Source of the DNA: SSF26 sp037443945
GTDB taxonomy: Bacteria > Chloroflexota > Anaerolineae > J102
Direction of reading: 5' to 3'
DNA length: 64,000 nt
NCBI GenBank assembly: GCA_037443945.1
Contig: JBBINH010000006.1
Location: 34,471-98,470, forward strand
The notes beneath the pieces are model-generated. The model saw only the letters and a list, made by a program, of their open reading frames with translations, was not told the origin of the DNA and made no database searches. This document shows, piece by piece, positions 1 through 7,048 of the stretch. The stretch's first letter is position 1. Each line of letters begins with the position of its first letter. The translations under genes were made by a program, and so were the position numbers.

Positions 1-469
1 CCAACAGACGGGCGCCCACGAGGAAGAGGCCGAAGGCCAGCCAGGTCGCCAGCACGGCAGGGATGGTGGCAGCCAGATTCTTGCCCAGCAACAGTTCCTC
101 TGTCCGGATGGGCGTTGCCAGCAAAGGCTCCAGCGTGCGCTGAGTTTTCTCGCCGACGATGCTGTAGGGGGCGAGCGTGGCCGGAATGATGAGCGGGACC
201 ATCATGAACAGGAGCAGGAATTGGCTGGCGATAAAGACCTGCATACAGGCACCGCTGCCGAGTCCTTCGCACAACTGGGCCATCTGGGGCGGCAATTCGG
301 TTGTCATGATATCGGTGGTCCCCTCGTAATCCCCCGTTGCCCAGAGGATGACCAGAGGCAAGGCGACAAAGGTCAGGGGTAGGAAAAAGACCGTCAAGAG
401 GACATAGGTGTTTTTATACAGCTCGGCCCACTCTTTGCGGATCAGGGTCACAACGGCCATCATGTTCAT
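1..469 (-). CDS. ABC-2 type transporter permease, partial (C-terminus cut by window edge)
   Basis: The minus strand is open from an ATG at 469 to the window edge, giving 156 residues of an incomplete protein. It begins MNMMAVVTLIRKEWAELYKN, a cytoplasmic 'Arg-Lys-Glu' start typical of ABC-2/NatB-like permeases, followed by a hydrophobic segment (about residues 20-45), an extracytoplasmic loop with two Cys, a second hydrophobic segment, and the family-typical stretch EKTQRTLEPLLATPI before another membrane segment. Such proteins form the membrane channel of an ABC exporter; the partner ATPase would be expected beyond the left edge and is not visible. Its start lies 48 bases from the divergent start of the ThrRS-editing-domain gene, so the two probably share a control region. 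Substrate cannot be inferred. Confidence 0.8.
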   Translation of the reverse strand, partial: MNMMAVVTLIRKEWAELYKNTYVLLTVFFLPLTFVALPLVILWATGDYEGTTDIMTTELPPQMAQLCEGLGSGACMQVFIASQFLLLFMMVPLIIPATLAPYSIVGEKTQRTLEPLLATPIRTEELLLGKNLAATIPAVLATWLAFGLFLVGARLL

Positions 470-517
470 AAGGACTTGGCGAAAACGGAGGATTTAGGTA
501 GTATTCAGCCGAAGCGT

Positions 518-961
518 ATGCGTTTACTGACGTTTCTGGCCCGCTCTTTTGCCTGGCAACCCTACAGCCAAACCCTGCCCGAGGCGGGGCCGGCTACGGC
601 CGGCGCCGTGACCGAGGCGGTGGTGGCGTTTATCCAGGTCGAAGCCAGCGACAAGACCTATCGGGAAAGCGTCTTTCGTCAGGCGCTCAAACATCTGAAA
701 TGGCTGGCCAACAAACGCGGGATGAGGAGCATCGTTTTGCATACGTTCACACATCTGGGGGGAGAGAACGCCGACCCGGCTTTTGCCCAACATCTGCTGA
801 ACGACCTGGCGGCGAGGCTGACGGCCACCGGCTATCAAGTGGCCATAACCCCTTTTGGCTGGTTTTGCTCCTGGCAGCTCGATGTGTACGGCGAAAGCCT
901 GGCCAAGGTGTATAAGGCCATCGGTCCAGGTCCGGCCGCGCAAGAAACGACGGAGGGATAA
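518..961 (+). CDS. Free-standing archaeal-type threonyl-tRNA synthetase editing domain protein
   Basis: This 147-residue protein matches the N-terminal editing domain of archaeal threonyl-tRNA synthetases (a D-aminoacyl-tRNA-deacylase-like fold that hydrolyses mischarged Ser-tRNA-Thr). Diagnostic stretches are HTFTHLGG (about residue 75), a following helix, and ITPFGWFCSWQLDVYGESLA near 110-130, where FGWFC and the LDV-G-LAK pattern resemble the archaeal enzymes. No synthetase catalytic core is attached, so it probably acts in trans. I chose the ATG at 518, which gives the family-typical start MRLLTFLARSF, over an upstream TTG at 476 that would add 14 unlikely residues. It lies convergent to the next gene, ending 7 bases before that gene's stop codon. 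Confidence 0.75.
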   Translation: MRLLTFLARSFAWQPYSQTLPEAGPATAGAVTEAVVAFIQVEASDKTYRESVFRQALKHLKWLANKRGMRSIVLHTFTHLGGENADPAFAQHLLNDLAARLTATGYQVAITPFGWFCSWQLDVYGESLAKVYKAIGPGPAAQETTEG

Positions 962-967
962 GCGATC

Positions 968-3406
968 TCAACTGCGGTCGCGGCGGCCGGTGCTCATCTC
1001 CTCGGTCAGGAGCTGATGATAGGCACTCAGCCACTCGGCCATCTGGCTGTAGCTTCGGCGCTGCTGTTCCTGCGTCTGGCGCTCGTACCAGGCACTCATG
1101 CGGCTCAGGATCTCGTTGGCCACCCGTTCGGGCTGAGGTACGAAGCGGAAACGAATCTCACCGTCCTGGGCAGCTGTTTGGATAATGACATCGCCGAAAT
1201 CGAATAGAAAGGCCAACGGGTTAGGGCGTCGGAAATCAACGTTTTGCACCTTTTCCATGCTGGTCGTGTCGCGTTTTTCATCAAAAAAGAGCGGCTTCTT
1301 TTCGGTATGTTCAATTATATCATCTGTTACAACATAGACATCATTAATCCAATCCGTCCAATTCCACCACAACCAGAAGGCCGATACGCAAAAAAGAATT
1401 ACAAATATGATGAATAATATAATGTTGATCGGTATTATGATATCTGACAAAAAAACGGCAATAATCAGCAAAACAACAGAAAAAAGCAAAAACATCAAAG
1501 GCAGCAGAATAGAGACCAAAAGGCCCAGCCAGTGCTTGCGCCAGACCAGACGATGGCCTTGCTCCTCGCGCAGACCGCCGCTGAGCCACCGTTGGAGACG
1601 CCGTCGCCAGGCGGGAGAAGGTGGCGAGAAAGGCAAGGTTGCGGTATCCGGCAAGGCGCGTCTTTCGATACGTTCCTCCAGACCGAGATGAAGGGTATCC
1701 TGCAAATGACGGCGAATCATGTCCTGGTTTTCGCTGCGGGCGCCGGCTTTGGCTCTTTTCATTTCGTCCTTGATAAGCCTTTCGACATATTGGGGATTGG
1801 CCACAAAACCGAAGCGGATTTGTCCTTTGGTGGCAGCCGTACGGATGATCAGGTCACCGTAGTCGAAAAGCTTACCCCAAAACTTTTGCGCAAAGCTCAG
1901 GTCTTGGATTTTGTCCAGTGGTGCTGTGGTGCGTTGTTCGCGCAGTAAGATGACCTTCTCCTGGTGGACGACGCGACGGGAGGTCACAACGTAGTAATCG
2001 TTGAGATAGTCAACGACGATCCAGAGGGCGACCAGAGTCAGCAGGGCAGTCGCTCCTAGGAACAAAACCCACTCGAGAGGATCGGGAAACACCAGTTGCA
2101 GAACGGCCGTGAGCAACAGCAAGACCACAAAGGCAAGCACAAGCCCGGAAATATTGCGCAACAGCACAATCCAGTGCCGCCGACGTTTCAAAAGGACGGC
2201 CTCATCTTGCTCCTGCCAGCTAAATAGACGACGCAAGCCCTGGTAGCGTCGACGCAGGTCATCGTTCAGGTTCAAACGGTCGATCACATCGGGATAGGCG
2301 GTGAGAAAGAGGGCAAAATCTCGGCGATGGATCCGCAACCAGTCGCTGGCCTCCAGGGTGGTGACATCGGCTTCGGCCAAAGCACCCAGTAAAAGCGAGG
2401 CCTCGCCAAAAGCAGCGCCCGGCTCCAGGGTTTGTGATGTCCGCAATGGCGGTTGCCCGTCTCCCTCCTGCTCACGCAACGCCCGGCCGCGCACGAGGAT
2501 GTAGTAATACTCATCCTGGATGCCCTGGCGCACAATGAGACGATACGGCTGCTTGTAGTGCACCTGCATGGTGTAGCCGGCCAGGCGGGCGATTTTATCG
2601 GGCTCGAGGCGTTGGAACAGGGGAGCGCGCCGCAGGACTTGCTCGACCTCAATGGGATCGCGTTGCCACCAATCCTGAGGATGGCGCCGGGCCAGTGTCC
2701 GCATGTCCTCGGCCGGGATGACGTAGAGATAGCATCGCGTTTCGGTCACAGCGCGGGCACTGCGTGGGGTTTGATTGATGACAGAACGATCGCCGAACAC
2801 CGTACCGGCGCTGATCCAGTAGGTGCGACGGCGTTGTTGGCTTTCCAAGCGCACCCGTCCCTGACGCAAGACGAAAATCCGATCGGCAGGCTCGCCGAGG
2901 TTATACAAGACGGTATCGGCCGGTGTATGGTGGATTTCGACGATGTCGCTCAGCCATCGGATCTCCAGATCGGTGAGAGGGGCAAAATAGGGCGTTGCCC
3001 GGAGATTGCCGATCACCTCGCTGCGATCAAGCTGATTGGCCAACTGGGGATAGGTGTTGCGCAGGTGGATGAGGACCTGGCGGTCGATCGCCAGCACTTC
3101 GGTTACCTGGGTGGTCTTGGCGGTGCCTAACTGACCTTCGGGTGCGTCCAGCTCCATGCGTCCCAACACCTGACCCGCTCTTACCTTCCGCACCAGGGGT
3201 TGAGCACCGGGTTCCTCACGGCGTAGCTCGACTTCGCCGGAGAGGACGAGGAGAAGACGGTCAACCGGGCTATCCTGGGTGAATAACGTCGTCCCCTTAC
3301 GGATCGGCGGTGGTTTATGCACGGCAGGAGAAATGCGCCGCAGCACATCCGGGCTCATATCCCGGAATATGGCGAAACGGGCCAACTCGGCGCTATAGTC
3401 GTTCAT
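968..3406 (-). CDS. Membrane protein with three cyclic-nucleotide-binding-like domains and two bacterial PH-like domains
   Basis: The protein has 812 residues. Residues about 1-110, 125-240 and 250-370 each resemble a cNMP-binding beta-roll (patterns such as LLLVLSGEVELRRE, IFVLRQGRVRLES with a following GTVFGDRSV, and YYILVRGRALREQ with GAAFGEASLLLG). Two copies of a module then follow: a pair of transmembrane helices and a PH-like domain with YYVVTSRRVVHQEKV / DLIIRTAATKGQIRF and VYVVTDDIIEHTEK / DVIIQTAAQDGEIRF. The likely role is a membrane-bound sensor or scaffold; no enzymatic domain is visible. The open frame extends upstream to 3862, but the extension runs into gatC and is low-quality sequence, so I used the ATG at 3406 (MNDYSAELARFAIF). 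Transmembrane stretches (1270-1510) are locally AT-rich because of Ile/Phe codons. Confidence 0.8.
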   Translation of the reverse strand: MNDYSAELARFAIFRDMSPDVLRRISPAVHKPPPIRKGTTLFTQDSPVDRLLLVLSGEVELRREEPGAQPLVRKVRAGQVLGRMELDAPEGQLGTAKTTQVTEVLAIDRQVLIHLRNTYPQLANQLDRSEVIGNLRATPYFAPLTDLEIRWLSDIVEIHHTPADTVLYNLGEPADRIFVLRQGRVRLESQQRRRTYWISAGTVFGDRSVINQTPRSARAVTETRCYLYVIPAEDMRTLARRHPQDWWQRDPIEVEQVLRRAPLFQRLEPDKIARLAGYTMQVHYKQPYRLIVRQGIQDEYYYILVRGRALREQEGDGQPPLRTSQTLEPGAAFGEASLLLGALAEADVTTLEASDWLRIHRRDFALFLTAYPDVIDRLNLNDDLRRRYQGLRRLFSWQEQDEAVLLKRRRHWIVLLRNISGLVLAFVVLLLLTAVLQLVFPDPLEWVLFLGATALLTLVALWIVVDYLNDYYVVTSRRVVHQEKVILLREQRTTAPLDKIQDLSFAQKFWGKLFDYGDLIIRTAATKGQIRFGFVANPQYVERLIKDEMKRAKAGARSENQDMIRRHLQDTLHLGLEERIERRALPDTATLPFSPPSPAWRRRLQRWLSGGLREEQGHRLVWRKHWLGLLVSILLPLMFLLFSVVLLIIAVFLSDIIIPINIILFIIFVILFCVSAFWLWWNWTDWINDVYVVTDDIIEHTEKKPLFFDEKRDTTSMEKVQNVDFRRPNPLAFLFDFGDVIIQTAAQDGEIRFRFVPQPERVANEILSRMSAWYERQTQEQQRRSYSQMAEWLSAYHQLLTEEMSTGRRDRS

Positions 3407-3663
3407 GGATGGCCGCCACAAGCGAAAAAGAGGTGCCGATAGAGGCAGTATAAACCCGGTCGGCGCCGTCGTCAACGTCATTGCGGAGGTCAGGCCGGAC
3501 GGCCACAAGGGCAAACAGCGCCCCGTGCACCAAAACCCACCACGGCAGGGCCACACAGGCAAGTCGGCGCCATGGGCGACGAGTCCCCCGGCGCATGGCG
3601 TCGCCGCCCCCAAAACGAGGTCCGGCCGCTCCGTGCGATCCGGGTCGGGCGGGGTGGCGATGG

Positions 3664-3669
3664 TATAAT
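3664..3669 (+). promoter_or_regulatory. -10 box upstream of gatC
   Basis: A perfect TATAAT lies 40 bases before the gatC start codon. No good -35 hexamer is present at 16-18 bases upstream. The 300-base stretch 3407-3708 between the divergent genes holds no other recognisable feature. Confidence 0.45.
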
Positions 3670-3708
3670 CGGTCCATACCATCCTGCTCCGGAGCAAGAC
3701 GCACGACC

Positions 3709-4008
3709 ATGTCCCGACTGAGCACGGACGAAGTCCGCTATGTAGCCGAACTGGCCCGCCTGGAGCTAACCCCGGCCGAGATCGAAGCCTTTGCCGCGCA
3801 GCTCTCCGCCGTCCTGGAATACGCGGCCGCCTTACAGCAGGTGGATACCGAACACGTGCCACCCACGACTTCGGTTTTGCCCCTGTGCAACGTCATGCGC
3901 GCCGATGAACCGGAGCCGAGTCTGGCGGTAGACGAGGCGCTGGCCAATGCACCCGACCGCCAAGACGGCTATTTCCGCGTGCGTGCCGTCCTCGAGCCCG
4001 GCCAGTAA
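3709..4008 (+). CDS. gatC: Asp-tRNA(Asn)/Glu-tRNA(Gln) amidotransferase subunit C
   Basis: A 99-residue protein with the GatC signature: LSTDEVRYVAELARLELTP at the start, a helical middle (FAAQLSAVLEYAAALQQVDT), and the C-terminal FRVRAVLE that clamps GatA to GatB. GatC is the small structural subunit of the heterotrimer that converts Glu-tRNA-Gln (and Asp-tRNA-Asn) to the correct amide. The start is the ATG at 3709; a longer upstream frame would run through the promoter. gatA follows 30 bases downstream on the same strand; gatB is not in the window, so it must be elsewhere. One near-consensus -10 box precedes it. Confidence 0.93.
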   Translation: MSRLSTDEVRYVAELARLELTPAEIEAFAAQLSAVLEYAAALQQVDTEHVPPTTSVLPLCNVMRADEPEPSLAVDEALANAPDRQDGYFRVRAVLEPGQ

Positions 4009-4038
4009 CGTCTCCACCATCACCGTCTCGCCCCTATC

Positions 4039-5535
4039 ATGACCGATCTCACCGCTCTGACCATCCACGAAGCCCACGACCTTTTACGAAGCCGTCAGAT
4101 CACGGCCGTCGAACTGACCCAGGCCTATCTAGACCGGATCGCCGCTTGCGACGTGCAGGTCAGGGCCTATCTGCATGTGGCGCCCGAGCTGGCCCTGGCC
4201 CAGGCCGCCGAAGCCGACCGACGCCGTGCCGCCGGTGAAGATCATCCGCTCTTGGGGATGCCACTGGCCATCAAAGACATGATCACGGTGCGCGGGATGC
4301 CCACCACGGCCGGGTCGCGCATCCTGGCAGGCTTTATGCCACCTTACGAGGCTACGGCCATTGCCCGCCTGCGGCGGTGTGGCGCCGTGTTTTTGGGCAA
4401 GACCAACCTGGACGAATTCGCCATGGGCTGGAGCACGGAGAACTCGGCCTTCTTCCCCTCGCGCAACCCCTACGACCTGCAACGGGTGCCGGGCGGTTCG
4501 AGTGGAGGTTCGGCGGCCGCCGTCGCGGCCGATGAGGCCATCGCCGCCCTGGGCACGGATACCGGCGGCAGCGTGCGTCAGCCGGCCTCGTGGACGAATA
4601 CGGTGGGGCTGCGCCCGACTTACGGTCGTATCTCCCGCTGGGGCGTTGTGGCCTTTGCCTCCTCCCTTGACCAAATCGGCCCTATGACCAAAGATGTGCG
4701 GGATGCCGCCATCGTCTTGGGGGCCATGGCCGGCCATGACCCTCGCGACAGCACCACGCTGCCCGATCCGGTGCCCGATTACACGGCTGCCCTGAGCGAG
4801 GATATCCGCGGGCTGCGGCTGGGCCTGCCGCGCGAATACTTTGTCGCCGGCCTCCATCCCGGTATCGAGCGTACCATCCTGGCCGCCGTCGAGGTGCTCA
4901 GGGGACTGGGCGCCAGGGTCGAGGAGGTATCGTTGCCGAATACGTCCTACGGCATGCCCGTCTACTATCTGGTGGCCACAGCCGAACTGAGCGCCAATCT
5001 GGCCCGTTACGACGGTGTGCGCTACGGCTACAGCGCCGGGGCCGCCACCATGGCGGACAACTACCGGCAAACTCGTGGTCGCGGCTTTGGCACCGAGGTC
5101 AAACGGCGCATCATTCTGGGCACCTATGCGCTTTCGGCCGGCTATTACGATGCTTACTACCTCAAAGCGCAAAAAGTACGCACCCTTATCCGCCGCGATT
5201 TCGCGGCGGTCTTCGCCCGGTATGATGCGCTGATCGCGCCGGTAGTGCCGCTTTTGCCTTTCCGAATCGGGCAAGCGCCGAGCGATCCGGTCGAACTCTA
5301 TCTCAGCGATGTGCTCACCTTGCCCACGGCACTCGCCGGCGTCCCTTGCCTTTCGGTCCCGGCCGGGTTTGTGGAGGAGGAAGGGCGGCTTTTGCCGGTG
5401 GGCTTGCAGATCATCGGCCGGCCGTTGGACGAAGCCGGCGTCCTGCGCCTGGCCTATGCCTTTGAGCAGGCCACCCACTACCGCCGGGTGCGGCCTCCTC
5501 TGGAAGCGATCGCCGAACGGCCAAAGGAGCCGTAA
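4039..5535 (+). CDS. gatA: Asp-tRNA(Asn)/Glu-tRNA(Gln) amidotransferase subunit A
   Basis: A 498-residue amidase-signature enzyme that releases ammonia from glutamine for tRNA-dependent amidation. The Ser-cisSer-Lys triad is visible: Lys79 in PLAIKDMI, Ser154 in PGGSSGGSAA, and Ser178 in GTDTGGSVRQPAS. Length is normal for GatA (about 480-490). It follows gatC by 30 bases, a common pairing, with no gatB alongside. The residues after the catalytic QPAS (WTNTVGLRPTYGRIS) depart slightly from the usual FCGVVGLKPTYGRVS, but all active-site residues are kept. The C-terminus includes the usual LPVGLQIIGRPLDE stretch. It converges on the PAP2 gene with only six bases between the stops. Confidence 0.95.
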   Translation: MTDLTALTIHEAHDLLRSRQITAVELTQAYLDRIAACDVQVRAYLHVAPELALAQAAEADRRRAAGEDHPLLGMPLAIKDMITVRGMPTTAGSRILAGFMPPYEATAIARLRRCGAVFLGKTNLDEFAMGWSTENSAFFPSRNPYDLQRVPGGSSGGSAAAVAADEAIAALGTDTGGSVRQPASWTNTVGLRPTYGRISRWGVVAFASSLDQIGPMTKDVRDAAIVLGAMAGHDPRDSTTLPDPVPDYTAALSEDIRGLRLGLPREYFVAGLHPGIERTILAAVEVLRGLGARVEEVSLPNTSYGMPVYYLVATAELSANLARYDGVRYGYSAGAATMADNYRQTRGRGFGTEVKRRIILGTYALSAGYYDAYYLKAQKVRTLIRRDFAAVFARYDALIAPVVPLLPFRIGQAPSDPVELYLSDVLTLPTALAGVPCLSVPAGFVEEEGRLLPVGLQIIGRPLDEAGVLRLAYAFEQATHYRRVRPPLEAIAERPKEP

Positions 5536-5541
5536 AGCCCT

Positions 5542-6057
5542 CTAGGTCAGGGCTACCAAAGCCAGGAGACTGACGAGAGCACCGATCAACCAGCCCACAA
5601 CGACATCGGCCAGAAAGTGAATCCCCAGCGCCACCCGCGCCCAAATGCAGAGGAGGGAAACGGCCCAGAACCAAGGGCTCAGGCCGGGGAAAATCCAGGC
5701 GCCGAGTACGGGGAGGGTGCCCATGCGGGTGGCATGGCCGCTGGGGAAGGCATGGCGATCGTAGGAACGGCTGTAAAAGCCCTTGACCTCGGCCGGCCGT
5801 GGCCGTTTGAGGGTGAACTTGATGCTGTAGGTAACGACGGCAGCGGCCAGCGAGGCCCCTACCCAAAGCACGATCTGGCGACGGACCGGTTCGGGAAACC
5901 ACACGATGCCGGCCGCCCATAGCGCAAACCACAGAGGCCCATCCCCGAAATGGGCGGCTACGGTGGCCAGGCGACGCAGCCGGGGCCGTTTGTCGACGCG
6001 CAAACGCCCGCTGAGCCGCACATCCCAGGCGACCAGGCGTTGTCGCCACGCGCTCAT
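5542..6057 (-). CDS. PAP2-family membrane phosphatase
   Basis: A 171-residue integral membrane protein with all three PAP2/lipid phosphatase motifs: KX6RP (Lys80 to Arg87-Pro88, in KFTLKRPRP), PSGH (residues 105-108) and RX5HX3D (Arg141, His147, Asp151). Several hydrophobic segments surround them. Members dephosphorylate undecaprenyl pyrophosphate, phosphatidic acid or related lipid phosphates at the outer membrane face; the substrate here cannot be told from sequence. Its start overlaps the stop of the upstream nucleotidyltransferase by four bases (ATGA), which implies translational coupling and a shared role, perhaps in lipid or polysaccharide-precursor metabolism. Confidence 0.88.
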   Translation of the reverse strand: MSAWRQRLVAWDVRLSGRLRVDKRPRLRRLATVAAHFGDGPLWFALWAAGIVWFPEPVRRQIVLWVGASLAAAVVTYSIKFTLKRPRPAEVKGFYSRSYDRHAFPSGHATRMGTLPVLGAWIFPGLSPWFWAVSLLCIWARVALGIHFLADVVVGWLIGALVSLLALVALT

Positions 6058-6836
6058 GCCCGCGCCCCCACCAGCTGCCGCACCATCTCCAGTTGGTGGG
6101 GCTTATCCACATCCATGCCGATATCGGCATAGGGCGAGCGGATCGCCCGGGTTTTGCATTGCATCAGCCGCGAAGCCACGGCCTCGGCGTCGGCGATACT
6201 CAGACGGCGGAAGAGAAATTTGAGTACAGTGCGAAAGCCTGCCAGGCGCACCTGCTGGAAGGCGCTCTTGCGCCGGGCCAGCAATTCGCGCACCAGCGGC
6301 TCGTTGTTGTGGGCGATTGCGGCGCGGACCATGAACAGATCGCCGCCGCAAAAACGGCCCTCACGCACCGGGACATAGGAGCGCGCCGCGCCGGGGAACT
6401 GGCCCTCCATGACCTTTTGTTCGACGATCGAGTAGAAGAAATCGCCATCTTGCGCTTCGCAGGCGGCCACGAACCAAGCCACCGTTTCCGGTCGGAGGAG
6501 CGGGATATCGGCCGAGGCGATCAGAAAACGGTCGAGATGGGGTTCCACCGCTTGCAGGGCCCGCATGCCGGCCATGATGTTGTCGAAATGGCGGGCTTGA
6601 TTGGGCACATAAAGCACATCCACCCCGAAATCGACACCGTCTTCGGGGCTCATGCCGACGATAGCGATGCGCCCTACACGACGACTGCGTTGCAGAGCAT
6701 CTACAACCCACCAGACCATGGGCTTGCCGCCGACATCGAGCAGGGCCTTGCGCTCGGCCCCCATGGCTGCGGCCAGAGGATCGGGTTTTTCATGAGAGTA
6801 GCCGGCCAGAACAACAGCAGGATAGGTCTGCATCAT
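6054..6836 (-). CDS. MobA-like nucleotidyltransferase family protein
   Basis: About 260 residues with a GT-A nucleotidyltransferase N-terminus: PAVVLAGY, a lysine in GAERKALLDVGGKPMVWWVV, and the metal-binding-type stretch FLIASADIPLLRPETV near residue 105. The usual GGxSxRMG phosphate loop is replaced by a longer AGYSHEKPDPLAAAMGAERK, as in a divergent subgroup; the activated substrate is unknown. I placed the start at the ATG at 6836 (MMQTYPAVVLAG), because the open frame extends further upstream into the promoter region with unlikely sequence. It is translationally coupled to the downstream PAP2 phosphatase. A sigma-70 type promoter lies about 40 bases upstream. Confidence 0.75.
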   Translation of the reverse strand: MMQTYPAVVLAGYSHEKPDPLAAAMGAERKALLDVGGKPMVWWVVDALQRSRRVGRIAIVGMSPEDGVDFGVDVLYVPNQARHFDNIMAGMRALQAVEPHLDRFLIASADIPLLRPETVAWFVAACEAQDGDFFYSIVEQKVMEGQFPGAARSYVPVREGRFCGGDLFMVRAAIAHNNEPLVRELLARRKSAFQQVRLAGFRTVLKFLFRRLSIADAEAVASRLMQCKTRAIRSPYADIGMDVDKPHQLEMVRQLVGARA

Positions 6837-6876
6837 AACTCCACCAAAAAGCAGCAAAAGACGGGATGACAGCGTC

Positions 6877-6907
6877 ATTATAGTGGAAAATCGTCCTCCT
6901 TCGTCAA
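6877..6907 (-). promoter_or_regulatory. Sigma-70-like promoter of the nucleotidyltransferase-PAP2 operon
   Basis: On the minus strand TTGACG (6907-6902) and TATAAT (6882-6877) are separated by 19 bases, one or two more than ideal. The predicted transcription start near 6870 is about 35 bases before the ATG at 6836. Confidence 0.5.
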
Positions 6908-6965
6908 CCCTGTCCTTCAGGCGTTGACATGTGGGCGCGAACTGGGCCATACCGGCTCTTGGGTT

Positions 6966-6971
6966 TATAAT
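6966..6971 (+). promoter_or_regulatory. -10 box upstream of dnaG
   Basis: A perfect TATAAT lies 78 bases before the dnaG start. A TTGACA at 6924-6929 is 36 bases away, too far to be its -35 partner, and no other good -35 is seen at the right distance. Confidence 0.4.
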
Positions 6972-7048
6972 GCTTGGTACCTCTCACCGGGTACACAAGG
7001 CGTCCTTTCCGCTCGTATCCCTCCTTCGGTTATCCCTCAGGTCTGTCC

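Noticed and set aside
3407..3862. N-terminal extension of the cNMP/PH membrane protein (frame open to 3862)
   Set aside because: It overlaps gatC on the other strand and encodes Arg/Pro/Gly-rich sequence without domain; the ATG at 3406 gives a clean start.
4129..5478. 449-codon open frame on the minus strand inside gatA
   Set aside because: Antisense shadow of gatA caused by high GC; it is not protein-like (Gly/Arg/His-rich).
6924..6971. TTGACA (6924) and TATAAT (6966) as one dnaG promoter
   Set aside because: The 36-base spacing is far outside the workable range; the -10 is kept as a single-box call only.
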